Virus record (IMG/VR): IMGVR_UViG_3300027858_000008
Location: 1-50,117 of that record
DNA: 50,117 nucleotides
Source: a virus
Reading direction: 5' to 3' (one strand)
Of this stretch, positions 7,800 to 13,494 are shown piece after piece. Position numbers and translations under genes: made by a program. Each line of letters opens with the position of its first letter. The first letter of the stretch is position 1. A model generated the notes under the pieces. The model ran no database searches, was not told where the DNA came from, and was given only the letters and a program-made list of their open reading frames with translations.

Positions 7800-7899
7800 T
7801 TTTCTTTCTTTGTGGTTTCTTTTTTAGATTCTTTATTTTTGTTCCAATTCCATTCCAATCAGTTGAAATGAAGTGTTCATATATTTTCTTTCTACTCAT
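7786..7899 (-). CDS. Micro-protein, 37 aa, basic
   Basis: A 37-residue frame (MSRKKIYEHFISTDWNGIGTKIKNLKKK...) whose start lies within the end of the next small gene and whose stop lies 14 bp inside the sigma factor gene. The C-terminus is lysine-rich. It is the last of three micro-genes that tile the 290 bp between ligase and sigma factor with no gaps. Unknown function; it may also serve translational coupling of the sigma factor. Confidence 0.45.
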   Translation of the reverse strand: MSRKKIYEHFISTDWNGIGTKIKNLKKKPQRKKNEKI

Positions 7900-7993
7900 C
7901 TATATCAAATTTATATAAAATCATATAACAAATTCCTACCACTACTAGCAACATTATTAACATTTGCCATTGTTCTGTTGTAAAATCTATCAT
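7892..7993 (-). CDS. Single-pass membrane micro-protein, 33 aa
   Basis: A 33-residue frame, MIDFTTEQWQ then a hydrophobic span of about 18 residues (MLIMLLVVVGICYMILY) and a short charged end (KFDIDE). This is the shape of a small inner-membrane peptide with one transmembrane helix. It overlaps the upstream and downstream micro-genes by 4 and 8 bp. Function unknown; small membrane peptides in phages include holin-like or superinfection-exclusion proteins, but nothing here decides. Confidence 0.5.
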   Translation of the reverse strand: MIDFTTEQWQMLIMLLVVVGICYMILYKFDIDE

Positions 7994-8100
7994 TTGTATC
8001 TTTTATTATTGAGACGGTCATAAAGTTTGTCTAATAAGATCCCCGCCACCTCTTCGGATATCATATTGTCGTTGTATAATTGCCATATTAATTTACTCAT
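7990..8100 (-). CDS. Micro-protein, 36 aa
   Basis: A 36-residue frame (MSKLIWQLYNDNMISEEVAGILLDKLYDRLNNKRYK), predicted helical and amphipathic. It starts 8 bp inside the DNA ligase end and ends in an ATGA overlap with the next micro-gene. The chain of overlaps argues it is translated. No family recognised. Confidence 0.5.
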   Translation of the reverse strand: MSKLIWQLYNDNMISEEVAGILLDKLYDRLNNKRYK

Positions 8101-8932
8101 AATTTCTTAGTGTTTTAAATAATGGGTGTCTATAACTACCCGCTTTTGTTCTTTGGAAATACGTAAAAGTTGCTCTTTGCCCCATATATTGGTGTATATT
8201 TTTTAACATACACTTAAGATCTCCATAAGTATATCCTTTTCCAGGAGGACATCCAAATATATTTCCATCATCATCTTGCATTATAAACTTACCTAAAGTT
8301 CCAGTTCTTTTACCTTTTCCTTCTTCATAGTTTACAATAGTTGCTTCAGTATCGCTAAAGTCTTTAAATTTCATCAATCCGAAAGATCTTCCATGTTTGT
8401 ATGGAGTATCTGTTCTTAATATAGAACCCTCATATCCATTATCTAAGTTTTCTTGATGAATTACTTTAGACATAGCTGGAGTTGCTACTCTTCTAGTTTC
8501 TACATATTTTACACTTGGAGTATACATATCAGATGTAATTAAGTTATCTAATCTTGCACTGTAAGATACTCCACCTTGGTTTACGTCATGAAAATAATCA
8601 TATACGTGATATTGTGTTAATCTACGTGCCTCTAATCTGTCCTCGTCTGTTGGTTTTTGTTTTCTGACTAATGATATAATCTTTTCAAAATCATTCTTTA
8701 GATCATGATTATATAATTCGCCATCTAATATTATCCAAGGTAAAGCTTTAAACATGTGTTCTAAATCTTCTTTAATATGATCTATATTCATGAATTCTTT
8801 ACCTGTTCTTGAAAATGCACCATCCTTAGATATTAAGCATCTAACTCCGTCTAGTTTTGGTTGCATATATACTGGTTTAGCCCAGTCTATTCTGGACTCA
8901 TCTAGCTTATGTGCTAGCATTGGTTTTTTCAT
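8093..8932 (-). CDS. ATP-dependent DNA ligase
   Basis: A 279-residue nick-sealing enzyme for replication and recombination. Nucleotidyltransferase motifs are all present: motif I QPKLDGVR with the adenylated lysine K26, motif III ILDGELYN (70-75), motif IV YEGSILR (167-173) and motif V LMKFK (186-190). A C-terminal OB-like part follows (EGKGKRTGTLGKFIMQ..., ending RHPLFKTLRNYE). The size suits a minimal phage ligase of the T7 kind without extra DNA-binding domains. It overlaps the upstream gene by 4 bp. Confidence 0.94.
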   Translation of the reverse strand: MKKPMLAHKLDESRIDWAKPVYMQPKLDGVRCLISKDGAFSRTGKEFMNIDHIKEDLEHMFKALPWIILDGELYNHDLKNDFEKIISLVRKQKPTDEDRLEARRLTQYHVYDYFHDVNQGGVSYSARLDNLITSDMYTPSVKYVETRRVATPAMSKVIHQENLDNGYEGSILRTDTPYKHGRSFGLMKFKDFSDTEATIVNYEEGKGKRTGTLGKFIMQDDDGNIFGCPPGKGYTYGDLKCMLKNIHQYMGQRATFTYFQRTKAGSYRHPLFKTLRNYE

Positions 8933-9174
8933 AATTTTTCTATTTGTCTTTGTAATCTATCTATTTTATTTTTAATAATCGCTGCTTTCTCATATTGTTC
9001 TGATTCTTCATATGAAGTCATTAATGTCATGAGTCTTGCTAGCTCTGCTATTAGTAATTCATATGGATCATTTAAATTATCCATAAATATTTCATCAAGT
9101 TGTTTAATTTCTATTAGTTTAAACATCTCTTCTGCTACTAATTTAGCTAATTTTTTAATTTCGTTATCAGTCAT
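8929..9174 (-). CDS. Small helical protein with UVR-like C-terminal motif
   Basis: An 81-residue, all-helical acidic protein. The C-terminal half (ARLMTLMTSYEESEQYEKAAIIKNKIDRLQRQIEKL) resembles the UVR motif found in UvrB/UvrC and McsA, which mediates coiled-coil contacts between proteins. The N-terminal half is an unremarkable helix pair. It is preceded by motif copy 1 at 9188-9207 only 13 bp upstream, and coupled to the ligase by an ATGA overlap. A protein-interaction role is the most that can be said. Confidence 0.65.
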   Translation of the reverse strand: MTDNEIKKLAKLVAEEMFKLIEIKQLDEIFMDNLNDPYELLIAELARLMTLMTSYEESEQYEKAAIIKNKIDRLQRQIEKL

Positions 9175-9175
9175 A

Positions 9176-9397
9176 TTATCCGTTTTTATTCGTATTATAA
9201 TTCGATTCTTTATAATCTATCCAAAATCCTATTGCTACAATAATATTCATGCCTATACTACTTAAAATTTCATATAGGTCATGAAAACTATGTATTGATA
9301 AATGGATATGGCCCACTATCCAGAAAGGAATAGCGAGCTGTTGACTTATCCATATTAATAGGAATTTTATAAACTCTGTAATTCTTTTTTTATACAT
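9176..9397 (-). CDS. Two-pass membrane protein, 73 aa
   Basis: A 73-residue protein with two hydrophobic stretches, about residues 8-27 (FIKFLLIWISQQLAIPFWIV) and 42-60 (EILSSIGMNIIVAIGFWI), joined by a His-rich loop (GHIHLSIHSFHD). The C-terminus is polar (DYKESNYNTNKNG) and is encoded partly by motif copy 1. No signal for enzyme function. It could be a holin-like or membrane-modifying early protein; I would not choose. Confidence 0.6.
   Translation of the reverse strand: MYKKRITEFIKFLLIWISQQLAIPFWIVGHIHLSIHSFHDLYEILSSIGMNIIVAIGFWIDYKESNYNTNKNG
9188..9207 (-). promoter_or_regulatory. Leftward 20-bp motif, copy 1
   Basis: Reads ATTCGTATTATAATTCGATT on the + strand. It shares ATTCGTATTA plus WTCGAWT with four other copies. 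On the - strand it carries TATAATACGAAT and ends 13 bp before the ATG at 9174. It overlaps the coding end of the membrane-protein gene. Candidate promoter or operator. Confidence 0.65.
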
Positions 9398-9436
9398 GTG
9401 ATTATATAATTATATTTATAAATATGAAATATTTAT

Positions 9437-9880
9437 CTATGATTCTTTTGGGGTATATTTATCTATTAGGTCCTGTGGTGTCCCTACAAATATACACTCC
9501 TTAGTATATACCTTATAAATAGCTATGTATACTGGTTCTCCTTCTTTAGGAAATATAGTATAAATAAAATCTTCCCATCCACTATCATTATCAGTAGGAT
9601 ATAAATTAATATATCCAACATCAGTTTTAAATGATTTCACCATTTGTGCAGCGAGACATCCCGCTCCATTAGCGTGAGTGTCTATACTAGCTCCTTCACC
9701 CAATCCATTTATTATTTTAAAATCCTTTAAGTAATGTGCTAAGTCTAGTCCATGTCCTTCAGGATAACCGTCATAGTGACGATACATGTTTACATAAGCT
9801 AATTCCCCATGTTTGTGTCCTTTATCATAGGCTATACCCTCTTGTCTTGGTATAACTCTTGTTAAACTTCTAGTTCCCAT
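9437..9880 (-). CDS. Conserved phage protein of unknown function (MGTRSLT family)
   Basis: A 147-residue protein beginning MGTRSLTRVIP and containing MYRHYDGYPEGHGLDLAHYL, a Gly/Ala-rich core (GAGCLAAQMV), VGYINLYPTDNDSGWEDFIYTIF and a final IFVGTPQDLIDKY. I recall the MGTRSLT start with the DGYP.GHG block as recurring in many phage and bacterial hypothetical proteins, but no reaction is known to me. It is the first gene downstream of the tRNA-Met and RNA array on the leftward transcript. Confidence 0.7.
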   Translation of the reverse strand: MGTRSLTRVIPRQEGIAYDKGHKHGELAYVNMYRHYDGYPEGHGLDLAHYLKDFKIINGLGEGASIDTHANGAGCLAAQMVKSFKTDVGYINLYPTDNDSGWEDFIYTIFPKEGEPVYIAIYKVYTKECIFVGTPQDLIDKYTPKES

Positions 9881-9896
9881 AATTTATTTAATTTAG

Positions 9897-9970
9897 ACGC
9901 GGGAGTAGGATTCGAACCTACGACCTCGAGCTTATGAGGCTCGCGAGCTGACCAACTGCTCTATCCCGCA
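9897..9970 (-). tRNA. tRNA-Met (CAT anticodon)
   Basis: A 74-nt cloverleaf on the - strand. The acceptor TGCGGGA/TCCCGCG has six Watson-Crick pairs and a terminal T-G wobble. The D-arm is GAGC...GCTC with a GTTGG loop, the anticodon arm is CGAGC-CTCATAA-GCTCG, and the T-arm is GTAGG-TTCGAAT-CCTAC. Anticodon CAT with T33 and A37. The three G-C pairs typical of initiator tRNA are absent, so it is elongator Met or an Ile tRNA needing lysidine. No CCA is encoded. It lies 7 nt downstream of the next RNA element. Confidence 0.93.
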
Positions 9971-9977
9971 ATATTTT

Positions 9978-10054
9978 ACCGGCTGTCACTACGACTGGCT
10001 TTGTACAACTGATACCTTAAGGAAGCCAAGGCGTCGATTTACTGTTAAGCCGGT
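9978..10054 (-). ncRNA. tRNA-sized stem-closed RNA element A
   Basis: A 77-nt segment closed by a perfect 7-bp helix (ACCGGCT with AGCCGGT), followed on the - strand by A as discriminator-like base. Inside are a 6-bp helix TGGCTT/AAGCCA with a 21-nt loop containing CCTTAAGG, and a possible CGAC/GTCG helix below it. No D-arm, anticodon arm or TTCRA T-loop can be drawn, so it is not a normal tRNA. It is spaced 7 nt from tRNA-Met and 8 nt from element B, like members of a tRNA cluster. Confidence 0.5.
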
Positions 10055-10062
10055 ATATAAGT

Positions 10063-10214
10063 TAGAGACAGTGTTTCGGAACAGGTAGTTACCTAGTATT
10101 ATCATTTATACCGTTTTCTGTTTTGACGCACCACGATCGGTTGCTCTAAGGAATACTCCCGCTGAGTCTTACACCCGGTAATCGCCTAACGTGACCTGTA
10201 TGCCACTGTCTCTA
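10063..10214 (-). ncRNA. Stem-closed RNA element B, 152 nt
   Basis: Closed by a perfect 11-bp helix (TAGAGACAGTG with CACTGTCTCTA). A second long-range helix ACAGGT/ACCTGT lies just inside it. Local hairpins are possible: TTAC-CGGGT-GTAA, ACTC...GAGT, GC(A)ACC-GATCGT-GGTGC and GTAT...ATAC on the - strand. It is non-coding in all frames. I tested it by eye for tmRNA, RNase P, hammerhead and group I intron signatures and found none. Confidence 0.5.
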
Positions 10215-10216
10215 TT

Positions 10217-10264
10217 GTTGAATATTCCTGAGTTCATAACGATCCCTCACCAGTTCAATTCAAC
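10217..10264 (-). ncRNA. Stem-closed RNA element E, 48 nt
   Basis: Closed by a 7-bp helix (GTTGAAT with ATTCAAC), only 2 nt from element B and 7 nt from the stop of the upstream gene. The interior has only a weak GAG/CTC pairing. It could be a processing spacer, a terminator-like hairpin without a U-tract, or the first member of the RNA array. Confidence 0.35.
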
Positions 10265-10271
10265 TTTGTTT

Positions 10272-10712
10272 TTATTCAGATTCAGGATATTCATATCCTT
10301 CATCTCCTAATTCATCTACAACTACATCATGTTCTTCCATATACCACTCTTCATATAAAGCTTCTATAACTTCTTCATATTCATATCCTTCTTGAGAATA
10401 CTGGTCTATATAGATTTGAGCTCCATCTCTTATATAATCAGCTAGTTTTTCAAACCAACTAGTTTCATAATAGTATACATCTTCATTTATATGTACATTC
10501 TTTTCATCTTCAGTTGCTATCCATATTTCATAACCATCTGAGGTTTCATCAGTATAGAAGTAAACATCACAACTTTGCCAATCATTTACAATATTAAAGT
10601 TATGTATTTCTTTTAGTTTTGACATTTTATCATCTTGACTTGTTTCATGAGGCACAGTCACACCTTTGTCTTCTAATCTCTCTTGGATTAGTTCTTCAGT
10701 AAGGGTTTTCAT
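10272..10712 (-). CDS. Highly acidic hypothetical protein, 146 aa
   Basis: A 146-residue protein rich in Asp, Glu and Tyr. The middle (SCDVYFYTDETSDGYEIWIATEDEKNVHINEDVYYYE) looks like a small beta-sheet; the second half is a helical acidic tail (EEVIEALYEEWYMEEHDVVVDELGDEGYEYPESE). Strong negative charge suggests a DNA-mimic or binding partner of basic proteins, but that is an inference from composition only. It overlaps the upstream gene by 4 bp (ATGA) and precedes the RNA array. Confidence 0.65.
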   Translation of the reverse strand: MKTLTEELIQERLEDKGVTVPHETSQDDKMSKLKEIHNFNIVNDWQSCDVYFYTDETSDGYEIWIATEDEKNVHINEDVYYYETSWFEKLADYIRDGAQIYIDQYSQEGYEYEEVIEALYEEWYMEEHDVVVDELGDEGYEYPESE

Positions 10713-10906
10713 TTAATTAATTTTAAGTTAAGTTCTTTTGCTACATAATTAACATGTTTAGAAGTAGTAGGACTTGAAGTCATACCATTAACTCTCCACG
10801 CTACTTTATGTAGTTCATCACCAATTATCTCAGCAACTAGAGTATCATAAGAGTATACATTACTCCCATCTACTCTTAAATTCATTTTATATTTATCTAA
10901 TTTCAT
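10709..10906 (-). CDS. Small hypothetical protein with STTxKH motif, 65 aa
   Basis: A 65-residue protein (MKLDKYKMNLRVDGSNVYSYDTLVAEIIGDELHKVAWRVNG...) with SPTTSKHVNYVAKELNLKLIK at the C-terminus. The S.TT.KH.N.VA arrangement recurs, to my memory, in small phage proteins of unknown role. The first half predicts beta strands. It is coupled to both neighbours by short overlaps. Confidence 0.6.
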   Translation of the reverse strand: MKLDKYKMNLRVDGSNVYSYDTLVAEIIGDELHKVAWRVNGMTSSPTTSKHVNYVAKELNLKLIK

Positions 10907-11132
10907 CTTTAAATAGTTTTACACCAAATTTCCAATCAACATAATCCCAAGTTCTCTCATCTATATCTGCCCATAGGATTAAATCTCTCATTTCTCCTAC
11001 ACTTAGTTCACTATATAAATATTTGTTATCTAAACTTTCATAAAGTTCAGTGATACAGTAATCATACTTATCTCTACCCTTTTCAAGAGCTTCAATAATC
11101 TCTGGTCTTAGTTGTTCTAACAGTGTTGTCAT
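10893..11132 (-). CDS. Small acidic hypothetical protein, 79 aa
   Basis: A 79-residue helical, acidic protein (MTTLLEQLRPEIIEALEKGRDKYDYCITELYES...). It is the first gene after motif copy 2 (25 bp upstream) and heads a three-gene coupled run ending at the RNA array. No domain recognised. Confidence 0.6.
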   Translation of the reverse strand: MTTLLEQLRPEIIEALEKGRDKYDYCITELYESLDNKYLYSELSVGEMRDLILWADIDERTWDYVDWKFGVKLFKDEIR

Positions 11133-11157
11133 TTGTTTATTATTATTATCTGTTTTT

Positions 11158-11177
11158 ATTCGTATTATATTTCGAAT
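11158..11177 (-). promoter_or_regulatory. Leftward 20-bp motif, copy 2
   Basis: Reads ATTCGTATTATATTTCGAAT on the + strand, with perfect ATTCG...CGAAT inverted arms. It ends 25 bp before the ATG at 11132, between element C and that gene, and is preceded on the other side by the same TTTTT tract as copy 1. Confidence 0.7.
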
Positions 11178-11181
11178 TTAG

Positions 11182-11278
11182 TAACTAGAAGAGGAATCGA
11201 ACCTCTTTACCCGTCGGTAGTAACTAAACGGTGTTTTTTAAGGATTTATCCAAGACACCATAGTTCCCATACCTAGTT
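11182..11278 (-). ncRNA. tRNA-like RNA element C with T-arm
   Basis: A 97-nt segment. Its ends pair as a 7-bp acceptor (AACTAGG with TCTAGTT, one G-T) plus an A discriminator, and a perfect T-arm AGAGG-TTCGATT-CCTCT lies in the correct place. The D and anticodon halves do not fold normally. They hold a GGTGT...ACACC helix with a 20-nt loop containing GGA-TAAA-TCC, and a TACC-GACG-GGTA hairpin where a long variable arm would be. It may be a divergent class II tRNA, a tRNA mimic or a decayed tRNA. No anticodon can be assigned. Confidence 0.55.
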
Positions 11279-11283
11279 ATCCA

Positions 11284-11375
11284 GTAAGATAGTTTTATTC
11301 AGTTATGTGATTATCCTCTTGCCAATTTAATGGTAGTGCTCAAATCCTAATTAACCTACTCGTATTCTATCTTAC
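11284..11375 (-). ncRNA. Stem-closed RNA element D, 92 nt
   Basis: Closed by a perfect 9-bp helix (GTAAGATAG with CTATCTTAC) and separated by 5 nt from element C. The stem includes the stop codon of the upstream gene at 11372. Inside, a GTAG...CTAC pairing is possible. No T-loop is seen. Its spacing and size repeat the pattern of the 9.9-10.3 kb array. Confidence 0.45.
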
Positions 11376-11560
11376 AAGTGCCATTCTTTTAAAAGTTTAA
11401 TGGCGTGTGATTTAATTTCATTGAAAATTCTATCATTTAACATTCCATCATCAAATGTTATAATTCTTTCTAATTGTCTTTCTATTTGACCACAAAGCTC
11501 AGTTGCTTCTTTGTCAACATAGTCTTCTCTCATCTCTTCGTATTTCTTTCTACTATCCAT
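11372..11560 (-). CDS. Small helical hypothetical protein, 62 aa
   Basis: I prefer the ATG at 11560 (MDSRKKYEEMREDYVDK...) because it follows the upstream stop codon by one base, the spacing used by its neighbours. An ATG at 11581 would add seven residues and a 20-bp overlap. The protein is a charged helix bundle (ATELCGQIERQLERIITFDDG...IKSHAIKLLKEWHL). No family recognised. Its stop lies in the closing stem of RNA element D. Confidence 0.6.
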   Translation of the reverse strand: MDSRKKYEEMREDYVDKEATELCGQIERQLERIITFDDGMLNDRIFNEIKSHAIKLLKEWHL

Positions 11561-11561
11561 A

Positions 11562-11783
11562 TTATTCTTGTATTTCTCCAAATATTATTATTTCTAGATC
11601 TTGCCAGTTATAACAAGATTTCTTAGGGTAATTTAATGCTCTCGCCTCTATATCCCAAGCTTTATTTATTGTTTCATTCCATAATCGCTGGTCTATTTTA
11701 TAATAGGTATAGTATGTACCTAATAAAAAGAATAACATAGCGATTCCAAAATTATTAAATAATCTCCTTATTCTTTTATCCAT
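11562..11783 (-). CDS. Single-pass membrane protein, 73 aa
   Basis: A 73-residue protein with a basic N-terminus (MDKRIRRLFNN) followed by one hydrophobic span of about 17 residues (FGIAMLFFLLGTYYTYY) and a soluble C-terminal region. This suggests an N-in inner-membrane anchor. It overlaps its neighbours slightly. Function unknown. Confidence 0.6.
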   Translation of the reverse strand: MDKRIRRLFNNFGIAMLFFLLGTYYTYYKIDQRLWNETINKAWDIEARALNYPKKSCYNWQDLEIIIFGEIQE

Positions 11784-11944
11784 GTTAATCCTTTAAAGTT
11801 AAACCATTCATCTATTCCAAAAGTTTCTTTATTTTCATCATAGATATAAGCAAATTTAGGTGGTAAATCACCTAATTCATATCCTTTATATTTAACATTA
11901 TTTAATTTAAGCGTTGTTTTACTTGTTAATTTAATTCTATTCAT
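11768..11944 (-). CDS. Small hypothetical protein, 58 aa
   Basis: A 58-residue frame (MNRIKLTSKTTLKLNNVKYKGYELGDLPPKFAYIYDENKE..., ending WFNFKGLTWIKE). It overlaps the membrane-protein start by 16 bp and follows the next gene by two bases. Beta-rich pattern, no motif recognised. Confidence 0.55.
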   Translation of the reverse strand: MNRIKLTSKTTLKLNNVKYKGYELGDLPPKFAYIYDENKETFGIDEWFNFKGLTWIKE

Positions 11945-11946
11945 AT

Positions 11947-12375
11947 TTATTTTCTTGGTTTTTGATTTCTTTTTAAGTAATTTCTTTTGTAGAATTCTAG
12001 CATATAATTTAATCTAGCCATTCCACTATATATTCTTTCTCTTGCTATCATCACATGTTTGTGAGTTACTAGTTTGTCTCCATCTAGTAAAGTCCATCTA
12101 ACATTTTGCTTATATTGTTTATTAAGTTGATAATTAGATGAGCAAGAATTTTGATTTCTTACATAACCTGTCTTAAAACAAGCTAATCTTAATCTTCTTT
12201 CAGAGTTATATCTTATACCATTTTTATAATAATGCCAAGAAGGAACAGGAAATTCAAATTCTCTTGTACCATTTTTAGCTTGTCTTTGTGTAGTTACTTC
12301 GCGAATATTATATTCTACGAGTAATCTTCTTGCGAAAGCGTCTTCTAACGCTTGTTTTTCTTCTCTCCAATTCAT
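11947..12375 (-). CDS. Basic hypothetical protein, 142 aa
   Basis: The ATG at 12375 (MNWREEKQALEDAFARRLL...) shares its A with the upstream stop codon (TAATG), so I prefer it over an ATG at 12396. The protein is strongly basic and aromatic, with SERRLRLACFKTGYVRNQNSC in the centre and a C-terminal FYKRNYLKRNQKPRK tail. The charge suggests nucleic-acid contact, an inference. No domain recognised. Confidence 0.6.
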   Translation of the reverse strand: MNWREEKQALEDAFARRLLVEYNIREVTTQRQAKNGTREFEFPVPSWHYYKNGIRYNSERRLRLACFKTGYVRNQNSCSSNYQLNKQYKQNVRWTLLDGDKLVTHKHVMIARERIYSGMARLNYMLEFYKRNYLKRNQKPRK

Positions 12376-12542
12376 TATTTTCTGTGATAGTGGCAAAGTT
12401 GAGTATCATGTAGTGTCTTATTCTTACATCTTACATTTTTCTTCGTTGTTCCTTTGCATTGTTTTGCTTCTAAATCTATATTTATTCCCATTATTATAGG
12501 TAATAAAAATAAAGATAAGAAGTAAGTTTTTAATTTATTCAT
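12375..12542 (-). CDS. Secreted or anchored small Cys/His motif protein, 55 aa
   Basis: A 55-residue protein with an N-terminal hydrophobic signal-like segment (KLKTYFLSLFLLPIIMGI, about residues 3-20). It is followed by a compact CKGTTKKNVRCKN...LCHYH module: three Cys and two His in a CxGTT..x.RC...C.xH spacing typical of a small zinc-binding motif seen in diverse phage and bacterial proteins. Motif copy 3 lies 27 bp upstream. The combination of export signal and zinc-type module is unusual; function unknown. Confidence 0.55.
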   Translation of the reverse strand: MNKLKTYFLSLFLLPIIMGINIDLEAKQCKGTTKKNVRCKNKTLHDTQLCHYHRK

Positions 12543-12566
12543 ATTTTGTTTATTATATTATCAATA

Positions 12567-12800
12567 CTAATTCGTATTAATATTCGATTTTAATTGATTT
12601 TCATTTAATTTCGCTATTCCTTGACGAAATCTCCATTCTCTTTCACGATATTCATAGTCAGTACACCATTTCTTCATAGCGATACTATGAGTATTTGGTC
12701 TGAAGTTTGCTTCAAACTCATCAATTTGTTGTAGTTTAGCGATAATTGCTTCTTCGCCAAGTTTTTTATAAAATTCATCTTTAAATTCCATCTTCTTCAT
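12567..12800 (-). CDS. Small helical hypothetical protein, 77 aa
   Basis: A 77-residue charged protein (MKKMEFKDEFYKKLGEEAIIAKLQQIDEFEANF...) with a YEYREREWRFRQGIAKL helix. An internal ATG at 12791 is an equal candidate start. The last residues (NENQLKSNINTN) are encoded by motif copy 3, so coding and regulatory sequence overlap. No family recognised. Confidence 0.55.
   Translation of the reverse strand: MKKMEFKDEFYKKLGEEAIIAKLQQIDEFEANFRPNTHSIAMKKWCTDYEYREREWRFRQGIAKLNENQLKSNINTN
12570..12589 (-). promoter_or_regulatory. Leftward 20-bp motif, copy 3
   Basis: Reads ATTCGTATTAATATTCGATT on the + strand. It lies 27 bp upstream of the ATG at 12542 and overlaps the last codons of the preceding gene. 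Confidence 0.65.
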
Positions 12801-12912
12801 ATTTTATAGGTTTATTAAAAGGTTCTTGTATTGTAGAAAACAATAATTCATCAAAGTAATCATCTCTACTTACAAATCTTTGTTGTATTTTACTGTAATA
12901 ACTTCTTACCAT
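12781..12912 (-). CDS. Micro-protein, 43 aa
   Basis: A 43-residue frame (MVRSYYSKIQQRFVSRDDYFDELLF..., ending KPIKYEEDGI). The start overlaps the end of the membrane micro-gene (ATGGTAA) and the stop lies inside the next gene. No motif visible; included because it fills the interval exactly with coupled overlaps. Confidence 0.45.
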   Translation of the reverse strand: MVRSYYSKIQQRFVSRDDYFDELLFSTIQEPFNKPIKYEEDGI

Positions 12913-13052
12913 CCACCAAAAGTTATAGTTGGTGAGTTAAACATTAAGTGATATACTACACTTATCCATCCAAAGACGAATAATGAAGATAATCCAATTA
13001 GTATAGTTTTAGTTATTACTAGAATAACATAATGTTGAAATCTTCTTTTCAT
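12906..13052 (-). CDS. Single-pass membrane micro-protein, 48 aa
   Basis: A 48-residue frame with a basic start (MKRRFQHY), a long hydrophobic stretch of about 23 residues (VILVITKTILIGLSSLFVFGW) and a short tail (FNSPTITFGGW). Predicted inner-membrane peptide. It is the first gene after the small T-arm-bearing element. Function unknown. Confidence 0.5.
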   Translation of the reverse strand: MKRRFQHYVILVITKTILIGLSSLFVFGWISVVYHLMFNSPTITFGGW

Positions 13053-13075
13053 AATTTATTTATTTATATATTAGT

Positions 13076-13117
13076 TAATATGAAGAGAATCGAACTCTTC
13101 CTCGTTCCAAAATATTA
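13076..13117 (-). ncRNA. Minimal acceptor/T-arm-like element
   Basis: On the - strand a T-arm-like hairpin GAAGAG-TTCGATT-CTCTTC (6-bp stem, exact T-loop consensus) is flanked by a 6-bp TAATAT/ATATTA helix with 12 nt between. It is too short for a tRNA; a tRNA fragment or minihelix. The outer helix is pure A/T and could be chance. Confidence 0.35.
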
Positions 13118-13133
13118 ATTTTAGAGTTATATG

Positions 13134-13364
13134 TTACTGTACTTCACACACTTCTCTTACAACCATTGGTACATTAGTACTTGAAGTGTAATTGTTGTAT
13201 TTTAACCAACAAGGTAATAATGTTAATTTATCTTTCATGATTTCATATACTTCATCATGATTATAAGTTACTTTTTTACCATTTACAAATTCAACATTTA
13301 TAGTTGTATTTTTACCGATTAGTGACTTTCTCACCACAAATCTTTTTAAATTTAAGTTTGACAT
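13134..13364 (-). CDS. Hypothetical protein, 76 aa
   Basis: A 76-residue basic protein (MSNLNLKRFVVRKSLIGKNTTINVEFVNGKKVTYNHDEVYEIMKDKL...), beta-rich at first (INVEFVNGKKVTY) then helical, ending NVPMVVREVCEVQ. The TINVEFVNGKKVTY segment recalls small phage proteins with a tight beta hairpin, but I cannot name it. Motif copy 4 lies 82 bp upstream, with the TGACA/TGTCA cluster beyond, so this gene may head the operator-controlled unit. Confidence 0.55.
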   Translation of the reverse strand: MSNLNLKRFVVRKSLIGKNTTINVEFVNGKKVTYNHDEVYEIMKDKLTLLPCWLKYNNYTSSTNVPMVVREVCEVQ

Positions 13365-13446
13365 AGTTTTTAATTTTAAGTTATTATTTATTTATTTAAT
13401 TTAAGTTATTAAGTATTAATTAGTTACATTATTATTATCTAAAGTT

Positions 13447-13466
13447 ATTCGTATTAACTATCGATT
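13447..13466 (-). promoter_or_regulatory. Leftward 20-bp motif, copy 4
   Basis: Reads ATTCGTATTAACTATCGATT on the + strand. It lies 82 bp upstream of the ATG at 13364 and about 30 bp from the TGACA/TGTCA cluster. Confidence 0.65.
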
Positions 13467-13494
13467 TACAATAAGTGTATATTTGTTTATATAG

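Noticed and set aside
10063-10214. Element B as tmRNA, RNase P RNA, hammerhead ribozyme or group I intron
   Set aside because: No alanine-like acceptor, CUGAUGA...GAAA core or intron P7-type motifs could be found by eye.
11182-11278. Element C as a Pro (TGG) tRNA with an anticodon-loop insertion
   Set aside because: It would leave only ten bases for the D-arm and no T33-centred 7-nt loop; the fold is not credible.
9897-11375. A CRISPR array
   Set aside because: The repeating units are of different length and sequence and lack a common direct repeat or spacers; no cas genes.
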